Source: Phycomyces nitens (taxonomy: Eukaryota > Mucoromycota > Mucoromycetes > Mucorales > Phycomycetaceae). Taken from it: 64,000 nt of DNA. Of this stretch, positions 48,168-61,947 are shown in pieces. The position numbers were made by a program, and so were the translations under genes. Numbering within the stretch: the first letter of the stretch is position 1; each line of letters opens with the position of its first letter. Under the pieces are notes generated by a model. It saw only the letters and a program-made list of their open reading frames with translations. It did no database searches and was not told the origin of the DNA. The stretch is taken from contig JAHRBC010000004.1 in assembly GCA_022702545.1 (NCBI GenBank), positions 1,798,001 through 1,862,000 on the forward strand, given 5' to 3'.

Positions 48168-48928
48168 CTACTCCATCTTCCAATAGAGGCTGGTGTCCTT
48201 TGTGTTGTATTTGCAGCTCTTGAGTATGGTTCCACCTCGCTTGCCTTTACCGCCAGTTGCCTTGTGGGATAGGCATTTAGGTGTCATATCATACAAGTGG
48301 TCTACGGCAAAGATCTTGTATGTCTTTGATTTACCGGCGACAGGGATAAACACCCAGACCTGTTTAGTCCACACGATTGGGTCGTAGCGTCTAGAGAGCG
48401 TATTGTTGGTTTGGCTATTCTCAGAGTCTTCATTGTAAGTAGAGACATCTCCAAGAGATCTTTTCATGTTCTTGAGTTCGCACTGCCACATTACACCTGC
48501 ATCGTCAACTCCCTTGGTCTATCATAAGAATTGAACGAATAGGACTGTTAGTGATTATTGTCTTGAGATTCCGTATAAATTAAAAATGTCTATTATGGAC
48601 TTACCCAACGAGCAGACAAGCATTTCTTTGCAGTTCCATGATCATGACGAATCTCAAAGTACTTGTTGGCATATCGTTTTACGATCCACAAGTTGGTAGC
48701 AGACTTCTTTTTGGCAATGGGTTCGGCCAGGTTGCCTGGCAAGAAATCAAGATACTTCCCAGTCTTGATATTCTTGAAATGAAACTTGCCTTGGGGGATA
48801 TTTACGCCCTTTTTAAAGATTGCATTGCCGTCCGTCTTTCCTGTTCTGCTGACACCCTGTGCATGGGCCAATTGGACATTGCATAGGAATGCAAAGGTTA
48901 AAAGAGAGAGAAGCCAAATGTACTTCAT
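48168..48928 (-). CDS. Secreted beta-trefoil (ricin-B-like lectin fold) protein
   Basis: Two exons, 48928-48605 and 48518-48168; 224 residues. A clear signal peptide (MKYIWLLSLLTFAFLCNVQLA) ends near AHA. The body carries repeats of the trefoil pattern: FHFKNIKTGKYLDF, LWIVKRYANKYFEIRH, KCLSARW, VWVFIPV, YKIFAVDHLYDMTPKCLS and GTILKSC...YW. The spaced W/F, KCLS and L-x-S-C elements are typical of a RICIN-type carbohydrate-binding module, but the QxW motifs are not kept, so sugar binding is uncertain. It has no catalytic domain; I do not suggest it is a toxin. Possible roles are cell-wall binding or an environment-facing lectin. Confidence 0.6.
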
Positions 48929-50449
48929 TTCTCTGTATATAGATCTCTAAAAGAAAGAAACCCTAGTTAAAACGCTGTATTTATATGGAGAAAATAATTC
49001 AATATAGGCAAATTACTTATTTTAGCTTCTTGGCTCGGATTCAAGCAACCGTTAAGTAACAATCATTAAATTGCGTGTAACAATGCTGTGATATAATATT
49101 ATTTTCTTTTAGAGTGCTCCAACTATATATCATTATTATTATTGACTTGAGAATTATCATCAGGGTAAATTATTGGCCCTATTATTTCGGTATTTTTGAT
49201 ACTCTTTTCTTTTTTTTTTTACATTTTCCAAAGTATCGAAAATATATATCCAAGTATTTCCTTTATGTTCCAAGGGCATTTATATTTGTGCAAGTGTCTC
49301 TAGATATTCATATTTTGGGTGATTTTATTCCAAGAATACAAAACTACATATAGAGAATACATCCTCAAGATCCTGTTGAGTAACCAGGAGTTTTCTTTAG
49401 ATCGGTGCCTGTATTTGGCCTGTCTAGTTTATCTTATATAATCTTTTTTATTTATTTTCGCAAGTCGTATTATATATCTTTACTTGGCCAACTATCCGAT
49501 CAAGGGTTGTAGGGTTGTGTTACAAGATATTCTGGATCCACAGATTTGGGTATTTGCCAATTAACTTTATCTACATTTTCTTACAACTATAACCATGGCC
49601 ATCTCTGCAAGATGATCATCGTATCAAAGTGTTCACAGATAGACATTTTCATAGCTGAAAGAAGAATAATAGGGACAATCCCTGTGAGATATTGTTTGTC
49701 TTTTCTTTTTTCGAGTCTATTAAAGAATAAGATTGACTCTTGGCTTTCAATGGGCTGTTGGATATCATCTTGTCCAAAGTACAATTACTTGATTCTGTAC
49801 TGTCAATATTCCAACTAAAACTCTTGGAATATTAAAGACAGACAATTAGTGATACTCTTTTATCCAGATTGTGCCATATTCAGCTACAATGCAGAAAATC
49901 GAGGGCGTTGATCCACGGTATCCATGTCATATATTCTCTCCATTTTGCGTGTAGTATTACAAGCTTACCGACCGATCATTTATAGTATAAACTACTAATC
50001 ACCATCTATTTCTTTTCTTTTTTAATAAAAAAAAGACCAATTGGGTAAAATTAGATGCTTTTGAATAACCATAGAGTAAACTGGTGAAAGATGACTACCG
50101 ATCCTTATCTTTGGTTACCAACATTATGCCAACCAATGAATAGTCCAATATTCTTTTGGAGGTGGTCAACAAACAGCCTTTATTTTATTACTGAAATGCA
50201 TTACAATTGCCAAGAGTACCTCCACCCCAAAAAAAAAGATTCGCAGAAAGTGGTTGTACAATTTAAAGATAACGGTCTGTGGGGCGTTTTGATTCATTAC
50301 AATCAAGTCTGGTTTTATAGAATTAAGGAAAATGAATAAATCAAGTAAGTTGGTCATTAAGAGCTTCTTTTTTTTTGTACATTGTCTACAAAACGAATAT
50401 TCTTTGTTTAAATATTCCAAGAATCCAAGAAAGAGAAACACGCATGAAC

Positions 50450-50497
<48 letters not shown>

Positions 50498-51107
50498 GGT
50501 TTTTGAAACCTCTGAATAAAAGAATCGTTGTAATTAAGCTAGAACATGATACCACTTTTTAACATTCGTCTTGAAAGTCGTGAAAAGAGTGGTAATTAAT
50601 AAATAACATCTTTTTTTATATGTAAAATATTGGTTATTCATGTTCCATTGCCAGGAATATTGCATAAATGTTTTCATTTAATTTCATGGCAGAATAGCAA
50701 CTCTTTATATGTATATATATATAAGAAGAATCAAATGCGACCAAAGATAGATTGAGGCCATGTTTTAAATATACAGATAACAAACACTCGCTCTTGATAT
50801 AAACTATCTGGACACTGGAAAATATTATGTTGTATCTTTCTTGATTTTGTATTGTATACATTTGGGGAATTTTTATAATGAACAATATACATCTTTGAAT
50901 GTATATTTTGTACAAGGTGTGTGTGTGTGTGTATAATATATATATATATAAAAGAAAGATGTGCCAACTAATCAATTGGGTGCTTTGCGTGACCGTAATA
51001 CACCAAGATTGTTCAATAAAGCAGTCAAGACATCTTTCCCAGGACTAACCTTTATACATTGCATATAGTGAAAAAGAGAAGAAGAAGAAGAAAAAAGTTA
51101 CTAGGAA
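48929..51107. other. AT-rich intergenic region with microsatellites
   Basis: About 2.2 kb without a supported gene. It contains an (ATT)n run at about 50451-50496, (GT)n at about 50917-50932 and TATATA at 50937-50950. Short frames such as 50091-50339 (plus) match nothing and lack splice support. Confidence 0.55.
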
Positions 51108-52513
51108 ATGGAGGAATTTATGGACGTTGATGGAATTGAATTCATCAATCAAGTGAATCAAGAGATTGCCAGTCTACGTGCTCATCAAACCAACAGTTAC
51201 CAATCCCCCCATGGCGATTCCCTTTCAAATCTCTTGTCAAATGAATCACAATATAATCATTCTTCACAAGCTCAATTCCAACCGTTGGGTAGGAACCATG
51301 GAACCAAACCTCTCTAGACTTACTCATGAATGTATGAATCTCAACATATGAATTAGCTTCTCCAACAGGGTTAGAGGAGCCTGGTCAAGTAATCGTATTG
51401 GATACCAACTTCTTGATCTCCCACCTTGGCTATCTACAATCTCTTTTGACAAAGGCTGCCTTGCATCCCAAAGTGGTCACCCTGGTAGTCCCATGGGCCG
51501 TTGTCCGAGAATTAGACGGATTAAAGGTACTATGAAATCGATTTGGTATTAAACTATGCCTGTCATTGATGGCCCTGACTTTCTTTTTTACTTTTTTCTA
51601 GATGAGTTCAAAGCAAAAGACAGGGGGTGCTTCATTGGGAGAGTTGGTACGGACTGTAATGAGATTTCTTGAAAGAGAACTTCGTAACAAGACGCCTTGC
51701 TTGAGAGGCCAAAAGAGCTACGAGATTTACGATCAAAAGACAAAGAACGTAAGTTATCCTGATTTTGCCTCTAGTATATTATTATTATTATTATTATTAT
51801 TATTCTGACATGCCATGGTGTATAGGGACTTGGAGATGACTCTATCTTGGATTGTTGCATGTAATTATACAATGGAAAATAACATCAAAATGTGGGCTAA
51901 TAACATATAATGTCTTGTTAGGTACTTTATGCATAATCTATCAAAGCCGGTAACTCTTTTTTCGAATGACAGGAATCTTTCTATAAAGGCCATGATCCAC
52001 GGCATCGACGCTGTTTCATCAGAAACAAAGACCAAGATGGATCAATACCTCGCGTGCGTATCAAAAGGCGTCTTGCCGATTCTAAATGTCGAGCAACCAA
52101 AACCACGGACCCTCCAAGAATCAAAATGGACCCCAAAGCCAAAACACGTAAAGCCAAAAACTAGACCTATAGAACCACAACCGATACAAAACCATGTAAG
52201 CAAACTTATAGTCGTATTTCTGGCCGTAATTAACCTTTGTAATCCCCACAAGTCCATGGAAATAGACTATGGACCTCCGATTGAACACGTTCGATATATC
52301 GATGAAGACATTGATATGCTAGATGAAGACACACAAAGCCCAGAAAACGGCGAAGAATGGAGCGAACTTCCAAAGCCAAGTGTTCCAGACAATATAATAT
52401 CTCATCCTCTGAACAGTCTGGATACCTCGAGAGAAGATCGGTCTATCTGGACCTCTAAATATGCTCCTAATCAAAATTCACGTAGGAATAATACATACAA
52501 CGTTCGCAGTTGA
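51108..52513 (+). CDS. PIN-domain protein, SWT1-like RNA endonuclease
   Basis: Exons 51108-51288, 51369-51526, 51602-51748, 51826-51860, 51922-52195 and 52253-52513; 351 residues. The PIN core begins VIVLDTNFLISHL (first catalytic Asp) with VVPWAVVRELDGLK (conserved Glu), GDDSILDCCMYF (third acidic cluster) and VTLFSNDRNLSIKA (fourth, NDxN). This matches Swt1/C1orf26, a nuclear-pore-associated quality-control endonuclease. Yeast Swt1 has an extra C-terminal domain; here the end is short and acidic (YIDEDIDMLDEDT). The last intron (52196-52252, 57 nt) is in frame and stop-free, so it may be retained in some transcripts. Confidence 0.75.
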
Positions 52514-52790
52514 ATGCTGGTCTCGAGCAAACCAAACCAAAACAAACCTCTTATGAAGCCAATAATTGATGGCAGTATGCTATATACAAACTATATATAT
52601 ATATATATATATATTTAAAGAAAAGATTGCATATTTTAATATACAAAACAATTGATCCTTAGACTTGTCTTGAACTTTTTCTTCTTCTTCTTCTTCTTCT
52701 TCTTTATTGATGCTACATAAAAACAAATTATTGATAATAAATAAATAGAAAGCAAGAGGACTTTCTCATATCCAAAAACAAGTATGGGGA

Positions 52791-55387
<2,597 letters not shown>

Positions 55388-56146
55388 TGGCGTTCTACAA
55401 AGAGTTTGTTCGGGATGAACAAAAATAAAGTAAAAGAAGGCATGGTACTCGCAAGTGGGGTACAATATGAAAAGTAGGTGTGTGTATACCAGTCACGTCC
55501 ATGCATCTTACAATCACTGCAAATGGCGTTTTTATTTGGTATTTGGGTTATCAATATTATTTGTTTGTTCAAGAGAACAATATTTTCTCTCTCCCCTGAG
55601 ATATTCAGATGGCTATGCATTAAAAAACAAAAAGTGGTGTCAATTTGGTCCAAATGCATTATAAAAGGTACAACTTTGAATAAACCAGACGACAAGCACA
55701 TGATGTTTTAACTCAACTCATCAACCCAAATGGACCAGCCATTTTATTATAATAATAATAATATTAGGCATTATAGGGTGTATTTTGAGGAAAGAATAGT
55801 AAATTCTACTTGTTCAAATCAAAGTTCTGCCACCCAACAAGACGTTTATTTTATTTTGAATATCCTGCAAATTGAACTTTTTGGTGGCCAGAGTTTATTA
55901 AAAAAATACCTGTTTTTAAACTTGCGCAAAATGGACACACCAATATTATATTTTATATTCTCATCGCCGTTGAAAATATTTTTTTTTCCAAAAAGAATAC
56001 TGAGTTAAATTCACATCTGTTGCTGATCAGGATAATTGTATATTTTACTAGGGATGAGATTGGACGGTTTTTATAGTGCTACCTCTTCTTTCAAAAATCC
56101 TGTACTTCTTTTTACTACTATTATTATTTTATTCTATTCTTTAAAT
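55388..56146. other. Divergent promoter region of CHK2-like and bZIP genes
   Basis: About 760 bp. Towards the bZIP gene it holds a 25-codon upstream ORF (55931-56008) and an in-frame upstream ATG at 56054. An (ATT/ATA) run lies at about 55747-55763. No other gene seen. Confidence 0.55.
55931..56008 (+). promoter_or_regulatory. Candidate uORF in the bZIP leader
   Basis: ATG 55931 to TAA 56006-56008 encodes 25 residues and ends 138 bp before the bZIP ATG. GCN4/CpcA-type genes are translationally controlled by uORFs, so the position is suggestive. Whether the transcript covers it is unknown. Confidence 0.3.
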
Positions 56147-56968
56147 ATGAACAATTCATTTCAAAACTACATCTACCCAGACCCACAACAGGCCAATCCA
56201 GATGTCAATGCCATGCTGGACGACTGGCTCACCACAGACTTGGCTCAGTCTGGCTTCCTTGGCAGCACAAAACCCAGCCCTGAAATAGACTCTCTAAACA
56301 TCTTCTTTGGATCTTCTATTCATCAGCAAGACAATCCAGGCCATACAGGCCATACAACCCAGGCAGTAAAGAAAGACTATGACTATGAAATGGACTCTTG
56401 CATATCATCGCCCCAACCATCACTATCCCACCCACCACCCCCCAGTCCAAAGCCATTTACTCTAAAGTTCGTTTCCCCACAACCCTATCAAGGCGTCGTT
56501 GAATTTGATCAGCGGCCAGACAATAGGACCCGGTCAGTACCCGCCATGTTCATCCCTCAGCAGGAAACAAGTGAGGCGACCAAGAGCAGCAGCACATTCA
56601 CAATCATGCCTTCCCACACCCTCAGTGCCTCCACCCCTGTATTCTCTGCTGGTCCCCGGTCGAGGAAGCAAACAAACTGCTCTGATTCCGTAGACGACGA
56701 CAGTGTTGTAGATGATATTGCGGCCAAACGGCAAAAGAACACTGATGCCGCGCGTCGTTCTAGACTCAAAAAGGTGATGAAGATGGAAAGCCTAGAAAAG
56801 CATGTTGCCGAACTAGAACAAAAGAACTCTGCGCTTATGCTGCGTGTTGCTGTTCTTGATACCGAAAAAGCCAATCTATTGGCAAAAGAAGTCGGCTTTC
56901 AGAGCAGAATTGCTACCCTTGAAGGCCAGTTGGCAGAGGCCCATAGAATATTGGCTTCTCGAACTTAG
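56147..56968 (+). CDS. Gcn4/CpcA-like bZIP transcription factor
   Basis: Intronless, 273 residues from ATG 56147; an in-frame ATG at 56054 would add 31 residues of hydrophobic character, which is less likely. The C-terminal basic region KRQKNTDAARRSRLKKV has the NxxAARxSR pattern of Gcn4. It is followed by a leucine zipper (MESLEKHVAELEQKNSALML, then VAVLDTEKANLLAKEV). The N-terminus has an acidic patch (VNAMLDDWLTTDL) and the middle is Pro/Ser-rich, both typical of activation domains. Gcn4-type factors bind TGACTCA-like sites in amino-acid biosynthesis genes. Assignment to Gcn4 versus other bZIPs rests on the basic region only. Confidence 0.82.
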   Translation: MNNSFQNYIYPDPQQANPDVNAMLDDWLTTDLAQSGFLGSTKPSPEIDSLNIFFGSSIHQQDNPGHTGHTTQAVKKDYDYEMDSCISSPQPSLSHPPPPSPKPFTLKFVSPQPYQGVVEFDQRPDNRTRSVPAMFIPQQETSEATKSSSTFTIMPSHTLSASTPVFSAGPRSRKQTNCSDSVDDDSVVDDIAAKRQKNTDAARRSRLKKVMKMESLEKHVAELEQKNSALMLRVAVLDTEKANLLAKEVGFQSRIATLEGQLAEAHRILASRT

Positions 56969-57732
56969 TTTTAAAAGGAAAGAAAAACGTTTGAAGCAAT
57001 CCATTTGACAGTCAAATCTCAGTCTTGCAAAAAAATTTATGTCTTTTTTTTTTTTTACTCAGCCTCTGGTAAAATAAATAGCCTTTTTGTGACTGTGGAA
57101 ACCATAAATTTTTTTTTCTAGGCCAATTGCTATATAAAAGAGCTGTCCAGGCGTGTACCTTTCCTTTCTCTCTACAACACTCAACAGGCAAGTAACTCTT
57201 TTACATATTTATTATTATAATTTTTATTGGATTTGATTGGATCATTCTTTATAAATGATGAGAAAAATTACAGACCTGTTCTGCACTTTTACTGAAGACA
57301 ACCATATATTGCCTTTTATCTGAATAATGATGATTTCAATCAAATAATTGTTATAAAAAATAATTACAAGAACAAAATATCTGCAAACAATTTTTGCTAA
57401 CTGTTTGTTTCTTTGTATTACAGATCAAAATGATTCATGAGCAAGCAAAAAGATACTTTAATAAATAATAATAGTAATGATAATAATAATAAAAACTTTA
57501 TAATAAACTATAATTTCTTTTTGAAACTATATAATTTGGCGTCATTTCCAATCATCATACCACTTGTCGTACCATAGACCTCTTTTGGGCCTTTTTTGCT
57601 CAGCATTTTTGTCTTTTGGAAGCACCCGCACGTCTATTATAAAAATAAGGGTGTCATGTGGATTAGACTAATAGTGGTGTATATATAAACCCTTTGGTTT
57701 ATTTCATTCCTTTACTTTACCCTTTTAAAAAA
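56969..57732. other. Intergenic region with an orphan promoter and intron signals
   Basis: Contains a TATA-like box at 57132-57139, a CT-rich initiator region, a CAG/GCAAGT donor at 57187/57188, a CTAAC branch site and TATTACAG acceptor ending at 57423, and a 12-codon frame at 57430-57468 followed by AATAAATAATAATAG. No longer protein can be made. See findings. Confidence 0.4.
57682..57689 (+). promoter_or_regulatory. TATA box of the PB1-like gene
   Basis: TATATAAA lies about 44 bp before ATG 57733, leaving a very short leader. It is the only good TATA match in the 150 bp upstream. Confidence 0.5.
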
Positions 57733-58157
57733 ATGTCTAACCGCATCGTTGGCACCAAGGCATTTCTGGTAAACATTGGTTGGCTGGTCTCTCTGATGAA
57801 CAAACATCGTATTCATTCCATATCATATCTTTCAATATATATATATAGACCACAAACCCTCCTCCCTATGAGAATGACACTAAATACTACCTCCGAGTAT
57901 ACTATGAAAACACCCTGACCAGCACAACCGAACAGCGCATGGTTGCCCTTCTTTCCACCGAAACATGGAATGGATTTATCCATCGCCTCAGAAGCAAACT
58001 CGAGATCAAGTCTATCCATGGCCTAAAGTACCTTGACGTCAATGGCAATTTTGTCGTAGTCAGAGATCAAGAGGATATTGACATTGCAATCCTGATACAC
58101 GGCCAGAGTGCCAAAGATCCCAGTGTAGGCTTGGATGTGTGGGTCCTGGTGGATTGA
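57733..58157 (+). CDS. Small stand-alone PB1-like domain protein
   Basis: Two exons, 57733-57768 and 57849-58157; 114 residues. The C-terminal 70 residues follow a PB1 pattern: WNGFIHRLRSKLEI, then IHGLKYLDVNGNFVVVRDQEDIDIAI. In PB1 domains the acidic OPCA motif (D-x-D/E-G-D-x-V-x-I/L-x-D-x-x-D-L) sits exactly here, as YLDVNGNFVVVRDQEDID. The N-terminal part (KYYLRVYYEN) supplies the first strand. PB1 domains drive heterodimerisation in kinase and polarity scaffolds; this gene has no other domain. A TATA box is present upstream. Confidence 0.6.
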
Positions 58158-58312
58158 TAAACGAATAAAGATTTGTTCATTGTAACTGCCCAATTTTTAT
58201 TATTATTATATATATACATATATATATATATATTCTTTATGAAAAGACAAGTGACTGTCAGCACCTTTTCCTTCTTCATTTTTTGTTTTTTTGCTTCCAG
58301 GGTCATCACAAT

Positions 58313-58633
58313 ATGAAAAACACTCCAAAGGCTGTTTTGCTCGGCTGGTGAGATTATTATGCTAAAGTAAATCAATTTTCTCTAACCAATCTTTGCAGGA
58401 CAACACTTGCTGTCTGTAAGTCTGGTTGAAATCAATCGCAATTGCTCACATTACTAGGTGCCTTTGGTGGATTCACATTTGCAAAGGACTATACAAACAA
58501 CAAACTCAAGGATTACACTGAGAATGTCGGATCCGTAACATCAAGCACAGGAAAGGCACCTGCCATTCAAGTAGATCAGACGGATGCAAATGGAAACAGG
58601 ATCCTTCGCAGATCTGTAGACCGCTCCCTCTAA
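58313..58633 (+). CDS. Small single-pass membrane protein
   Basis: Three exons, 58313-58347, 58399-58415 and 58458-58633; 75 residues. The middle exon is only 17 nt; without it the frame is lost. The N-terminus is a membrane anchor (AVLLGWTTLAVCAFGGFTFA) followed by a polar tail (DYTNNKLKDYTENVG) that ends RRSVDRSL. No family recognised. Size and topology are like small mitochondrial or ER membrane subunits. Splice signals are good (GTGAGA...TTTGCAG, GTAAGT...ACTAG). Confidence 0.55.
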
Positions 58634-59334
58634 AAGACATTTGTGTTTTGGCTTATTGATCACCCCCAAAGCCGCCGCCACCACCACCACCACCACTACT
58701 ACTAGTAGTAGTAGTAGTACACTTGTGAACAAGGAATTGGTAGCATGACAATATTGCAGCTTGATTATTTAAATCGTGTCGAAAAAATAATAATAATAGT
58801 AATAATAATAGTAATAGTAATAATGACCTTGTTCTAAAAGCAATTGCTGTCATTTGGGGGGCGTCTTTTGATCGACCAATACTCTTGTAATATGATGTTT
58901 TGCTTTATTATGAAGCTCCAAGGTTGAAAGGTTATTATTAGAATTAATATATATTTAGCTGAGAACAAATATAGATAAATATATATACATATATATATAT
59001 ATAAATGAAAATAGTTGGCCAACAAACTGTTTATTCAAACAAAATAGTGATAATAATGATGGTGATAAAGAGCGAATGTTTCAATTATATTTTGCATTTA
59101 TACATTTATATATATATATATAAAGGTTGTGAAAGTAACAAGATGTTAAATAAAAATAAAATAGTTTGAAACTAATTACGGCTAGTTAGCCAATATAAAA
59201 CTAGAGTCACACACAATATTGCAGCACTTGCTGTTCTATTTACGGCTCTCTTTTGATAACTTTACCCCCTTCTCTCCTCTCCTCTCCTTTCCTTTCCTTT
59301 CCTTCTCCTTTTCCTTTCCTTTTCTTTATTTCCA
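58634..59334. other. Intergenic region with trinucleotide and TA repeats
   Basis: Contains a CCACCACC/ACTACTAGTAGTAGT stretch at about 58676-58720, an AATAATAGT-type run at 58785-58822, TA runs near 58980 and 59107, and a CT-rich tract (TCTCCTCTCCTCTCC and onwards, about 59272-59320) just upstream of the protease ATG. CT-rich leaders are common at highly expressed fungal genes. Confidence 0.6.
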
Positions 59335-60642
59335 ATGCGCTCACTTACCTTTGCTATTGGTCTTGTCATATCATGTTTAGCCCATGGAGCCACCAGTGTA
59401 CCAATACGCACAGAACCTTCAGTCATACGCTTCCCTCTCCGTCGACTCAAGAACTATTCTCAGGCCAGCCACCATCTCACCAGACGCCAAGCTGATCTCG
59501 ACGCCATCCTCGATGGACTATCTGATACCAACGACCTTGTATCTCACAGCGCTCCTCTCCTAAACGATCTCGATATTTGTGAATTGGGCATCGATATTGA
59601 AATCGGCTCTCCTCCAAAGAAGTATCTATTGCTCTTTGATACCGGCAGCTCAGACACCTGGATCCCTTCTCACGACTGCACGCCAACTCAGGGTTGTCAC
59701 TCAAAAAACGGCTACAACCCTGCAGAATCATCAACCTACAACCCCACAAGCTTCCCTCTCAATATTACTTATGGAAAAGGAAGTGCAGTTGGAAAATACT
59801 TTGTGGACCAAATGAGTGTTGGAGACCTCACTGTTCCCAAGCAGCTCATTGCCTATGTAGATTCAAATGAAGGCCCAATTGCGACCCAGAATGCTTCAGA
59901 TGGATACACCATGGATGGTCTGTTTGGTGCTGGATATCCTGGTGGAAGCATCATGTACCAGAACTTTGGAAAAACCTTCTACCCATTTCCCATGTCTCTG
60001 TGGCACGACAAGCTTATTCCTGAACCTGTCTTTTCTGTCTATGTCGGCAACGGCAACAAGACCGAGTGGTCAGGCGAAGTCATCTTTGGTGGAACTGATC
60101 TTTCAAAGACATCTGGAAAGATGGTCTATACCAATGTCATACCATACAGTGGCACAGATGTCAGTGGCTCTATTTACACTCGCTGGAGAGCCGGTATTCA
60201 GGGATTTACCTTTAAGAACTCCACAAACCAAGCAAAGGTTTCATTCACCAGCGCTCAGTCATTCACCATTGACACCGGCTCCAATTTTATTTATCTGCCT
60301 CAACACCAGGCAGAACTACTTGCAAAGCATGTTGATCCAAAGGCTACTCTTAAAGGCGGTCACTATGTCGTAGACTGTTCCTATCTGACCTCTAGCGATG
60401 TATTCAGTGTCTATTTTCCTGCCGAATATGATCCTGCTAATCCTGACAGCAAGGCGTCAGTATTCATCAGCGTCCTTATTTCTGACATTGTTGGCCGAAG
60501 CAACAATGAGTGTATCCTGTTTGTCTTGCCCTCAAAGAACTATATCATCGGTAACCTCTTTTTGCGCAAGTTTGTCACCTTGTTTGACTTTGGAAAGAAT
60601 CGGATTGGATTTGCACCAGCAATCACCAACAGCAGCAATTAA
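59335..60642 (+). CDS. Secreted pepsin-type aspartic protease (family A1)
   Basis: Intronless, 435 residues. Signal peptide (MRSLTFAIGLVISCLAHGA), then a propeptide of about 70 residues rich in basic residues (KNYSQASHHLTRRQ, with a possible dibasic cleavage at RR). The mature enzyme has the first catalytic motif DTGSSDTW and the second DTGSNFIY (usually DTGTT/S), plus the flap YGKGSAVGKY. The final IIGNLFLRKFVTLFDFGKNRIGFAPA is the standard pepsin C-terminus. The long A1 fold resembles saccharopepsin/rhizopuspepsin-like fungal enzymes. Several N-glycosylation sites are visible (NITY, NASD, NKTE, NSTN). Intact and likely active. Confidence 0.93.
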   Translation: MRSLTFAIGLVISCLAHGATSVPIRTEPSVIRFPLRRLKNYSQASHHLTRRQADLDAILDGLSDTNDLVSHSAPLLNDLDICELGIDIEIGSPPKKYLLLFDTGSSDTWIPSHDCTPTQGCHSKNGYNPAESSTYNPTSFPLNITYGKGSAVGKYFVDQMSVGDLTVPKQLIAYVDSNEGPIATQNASDGYTMDGLFGAGYPGGSIMYQNFGKTFYPFPMSLWHDKLIPEPVFSVYVGNGNKTEWSGEVIFGGTDLSKTSGKMVYTNVIPYSGTDVSGSIYTRWRAGIQGFTFKNSTNQAKVSFTSAQSFTIDTGSNFIYLPQHQAELLAKHVDPKATLKGGHYVVDCSYLTSSDVFSVYFPAEYDPANPDSKASVFISVLISDIVGRSNNECILFVLPSKNYIIGNLFLRKFVTLFDFGKNRIGFAPAITNSSN

Positions 60643-60971
60643 ACACAATAGCCATCCCTACAATGTTACTTTATCCACAAACAAGAAAAAAAAGTACTAT
60701 ACATACAGAATACATGTCTGACAAAAAAAAACAAAGGTGTAAAATGCTCGTTTTCATGGCATGCGTACGAATGGCAAGCTTAGAATATGCACTGTAAATA
60801 ATGCATTGGTGAATATACAGAGTTTAGAACATAGATGATGGCAATGTAAAGTAGTGTATCTGGCAATATTAAACTCAAGGCTTATATTAAACAAAAAAAC
60901 AACTCACGAATGGCTCGAGACAATTTATATATAATTAACAAAAAAGAAGAAGAAAAAGAAAACTTGTGTTC
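60643..60971. other. Convergent 3' intergenic region
   Basis: AT-rich spacer between the protease stop and the cyclophilin stop. Several A-rich runs; no gene. Confidence 0.55.
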
Positions 60972-61907
60972 TTATTCGACACGGGCATGAACAATGCGGA
61001 CAGAGTCCTTGGGTCTATTGATCGAATATCAGTATACATAGATAAACACTTTGTAATTCCATTTATACCTGTCATTAGAATCAACTGGAACCAAACCCAT
61101 TCTCTTTACAATGTTCATTCCATCGCTTATACGACCAAAGATCGTATGTTTGCCTAGTATACCACACACACATATGTATATATTCATACAAATCCTCTTA
61201 CAAACTTGACTTACCATCCAACCACGGGGTAGGGGCAAGTGTGATAAAGAACTAACCCAACCCAACCCATTTATCAATTACTCTGTTGTTGTTGTTTTTT
61301 TTTTGTACTCTTTTGTATCATTCTTGCTTACCTGAGATCCATTGGTGTTGGGGCCAGAATTGGCCATGCTCAGGATACCAGCACCAGTGTGCTTGAGCTC
61401 AGGGTTGATTTCGTCCTCAAACTTATTTCTGAGAATCCACACCATATAATGTCAGTAATATGATTACTAGCAAGATGGTGTATAGATCCTCTTGTCCCAT
61501 TCCCATTCCCATTCCCAACTCACCCATAAATAGAGGCTCCTCCACGACCTGTACCTGTAGGATCACCACCTAGAACAAATATACAAACATGTTGGTGAAA
61601 TCTGCTCGGCTATTTTTCGTCCTTGATATTCCGTCGACTCTTGCCTTGGATCATAAAGTCCTGTATTTTTTTTTAAAAAGAAAAAGAAAGCACAATTGGG
61701 CGGTTACAGTGAATCCAATGCGTCTTGACCATAACATGAACTTACGGCAATAATGCGGTGGAACTATAGGCAAATGCAAGAATTCAAAAAAAAAAAAAAG
61801 AAGAAGATTCCTATTAGTGTCTATATTTGACTCCATGGTAATCCTTACGCTAATGCCATCATAGTAGCCACGCTTTGCCTAATCATAACAAGCATGAGCA
61901 TTTATCT

Positions 61908-61947
<40 letters not shown>

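Noticed and set aside
50166..50562. Asn- or Leu-run open frames around the ATT microsatellite
   Set aside because: Products of the trinucleotide repeat; no conserved sequence on either side.
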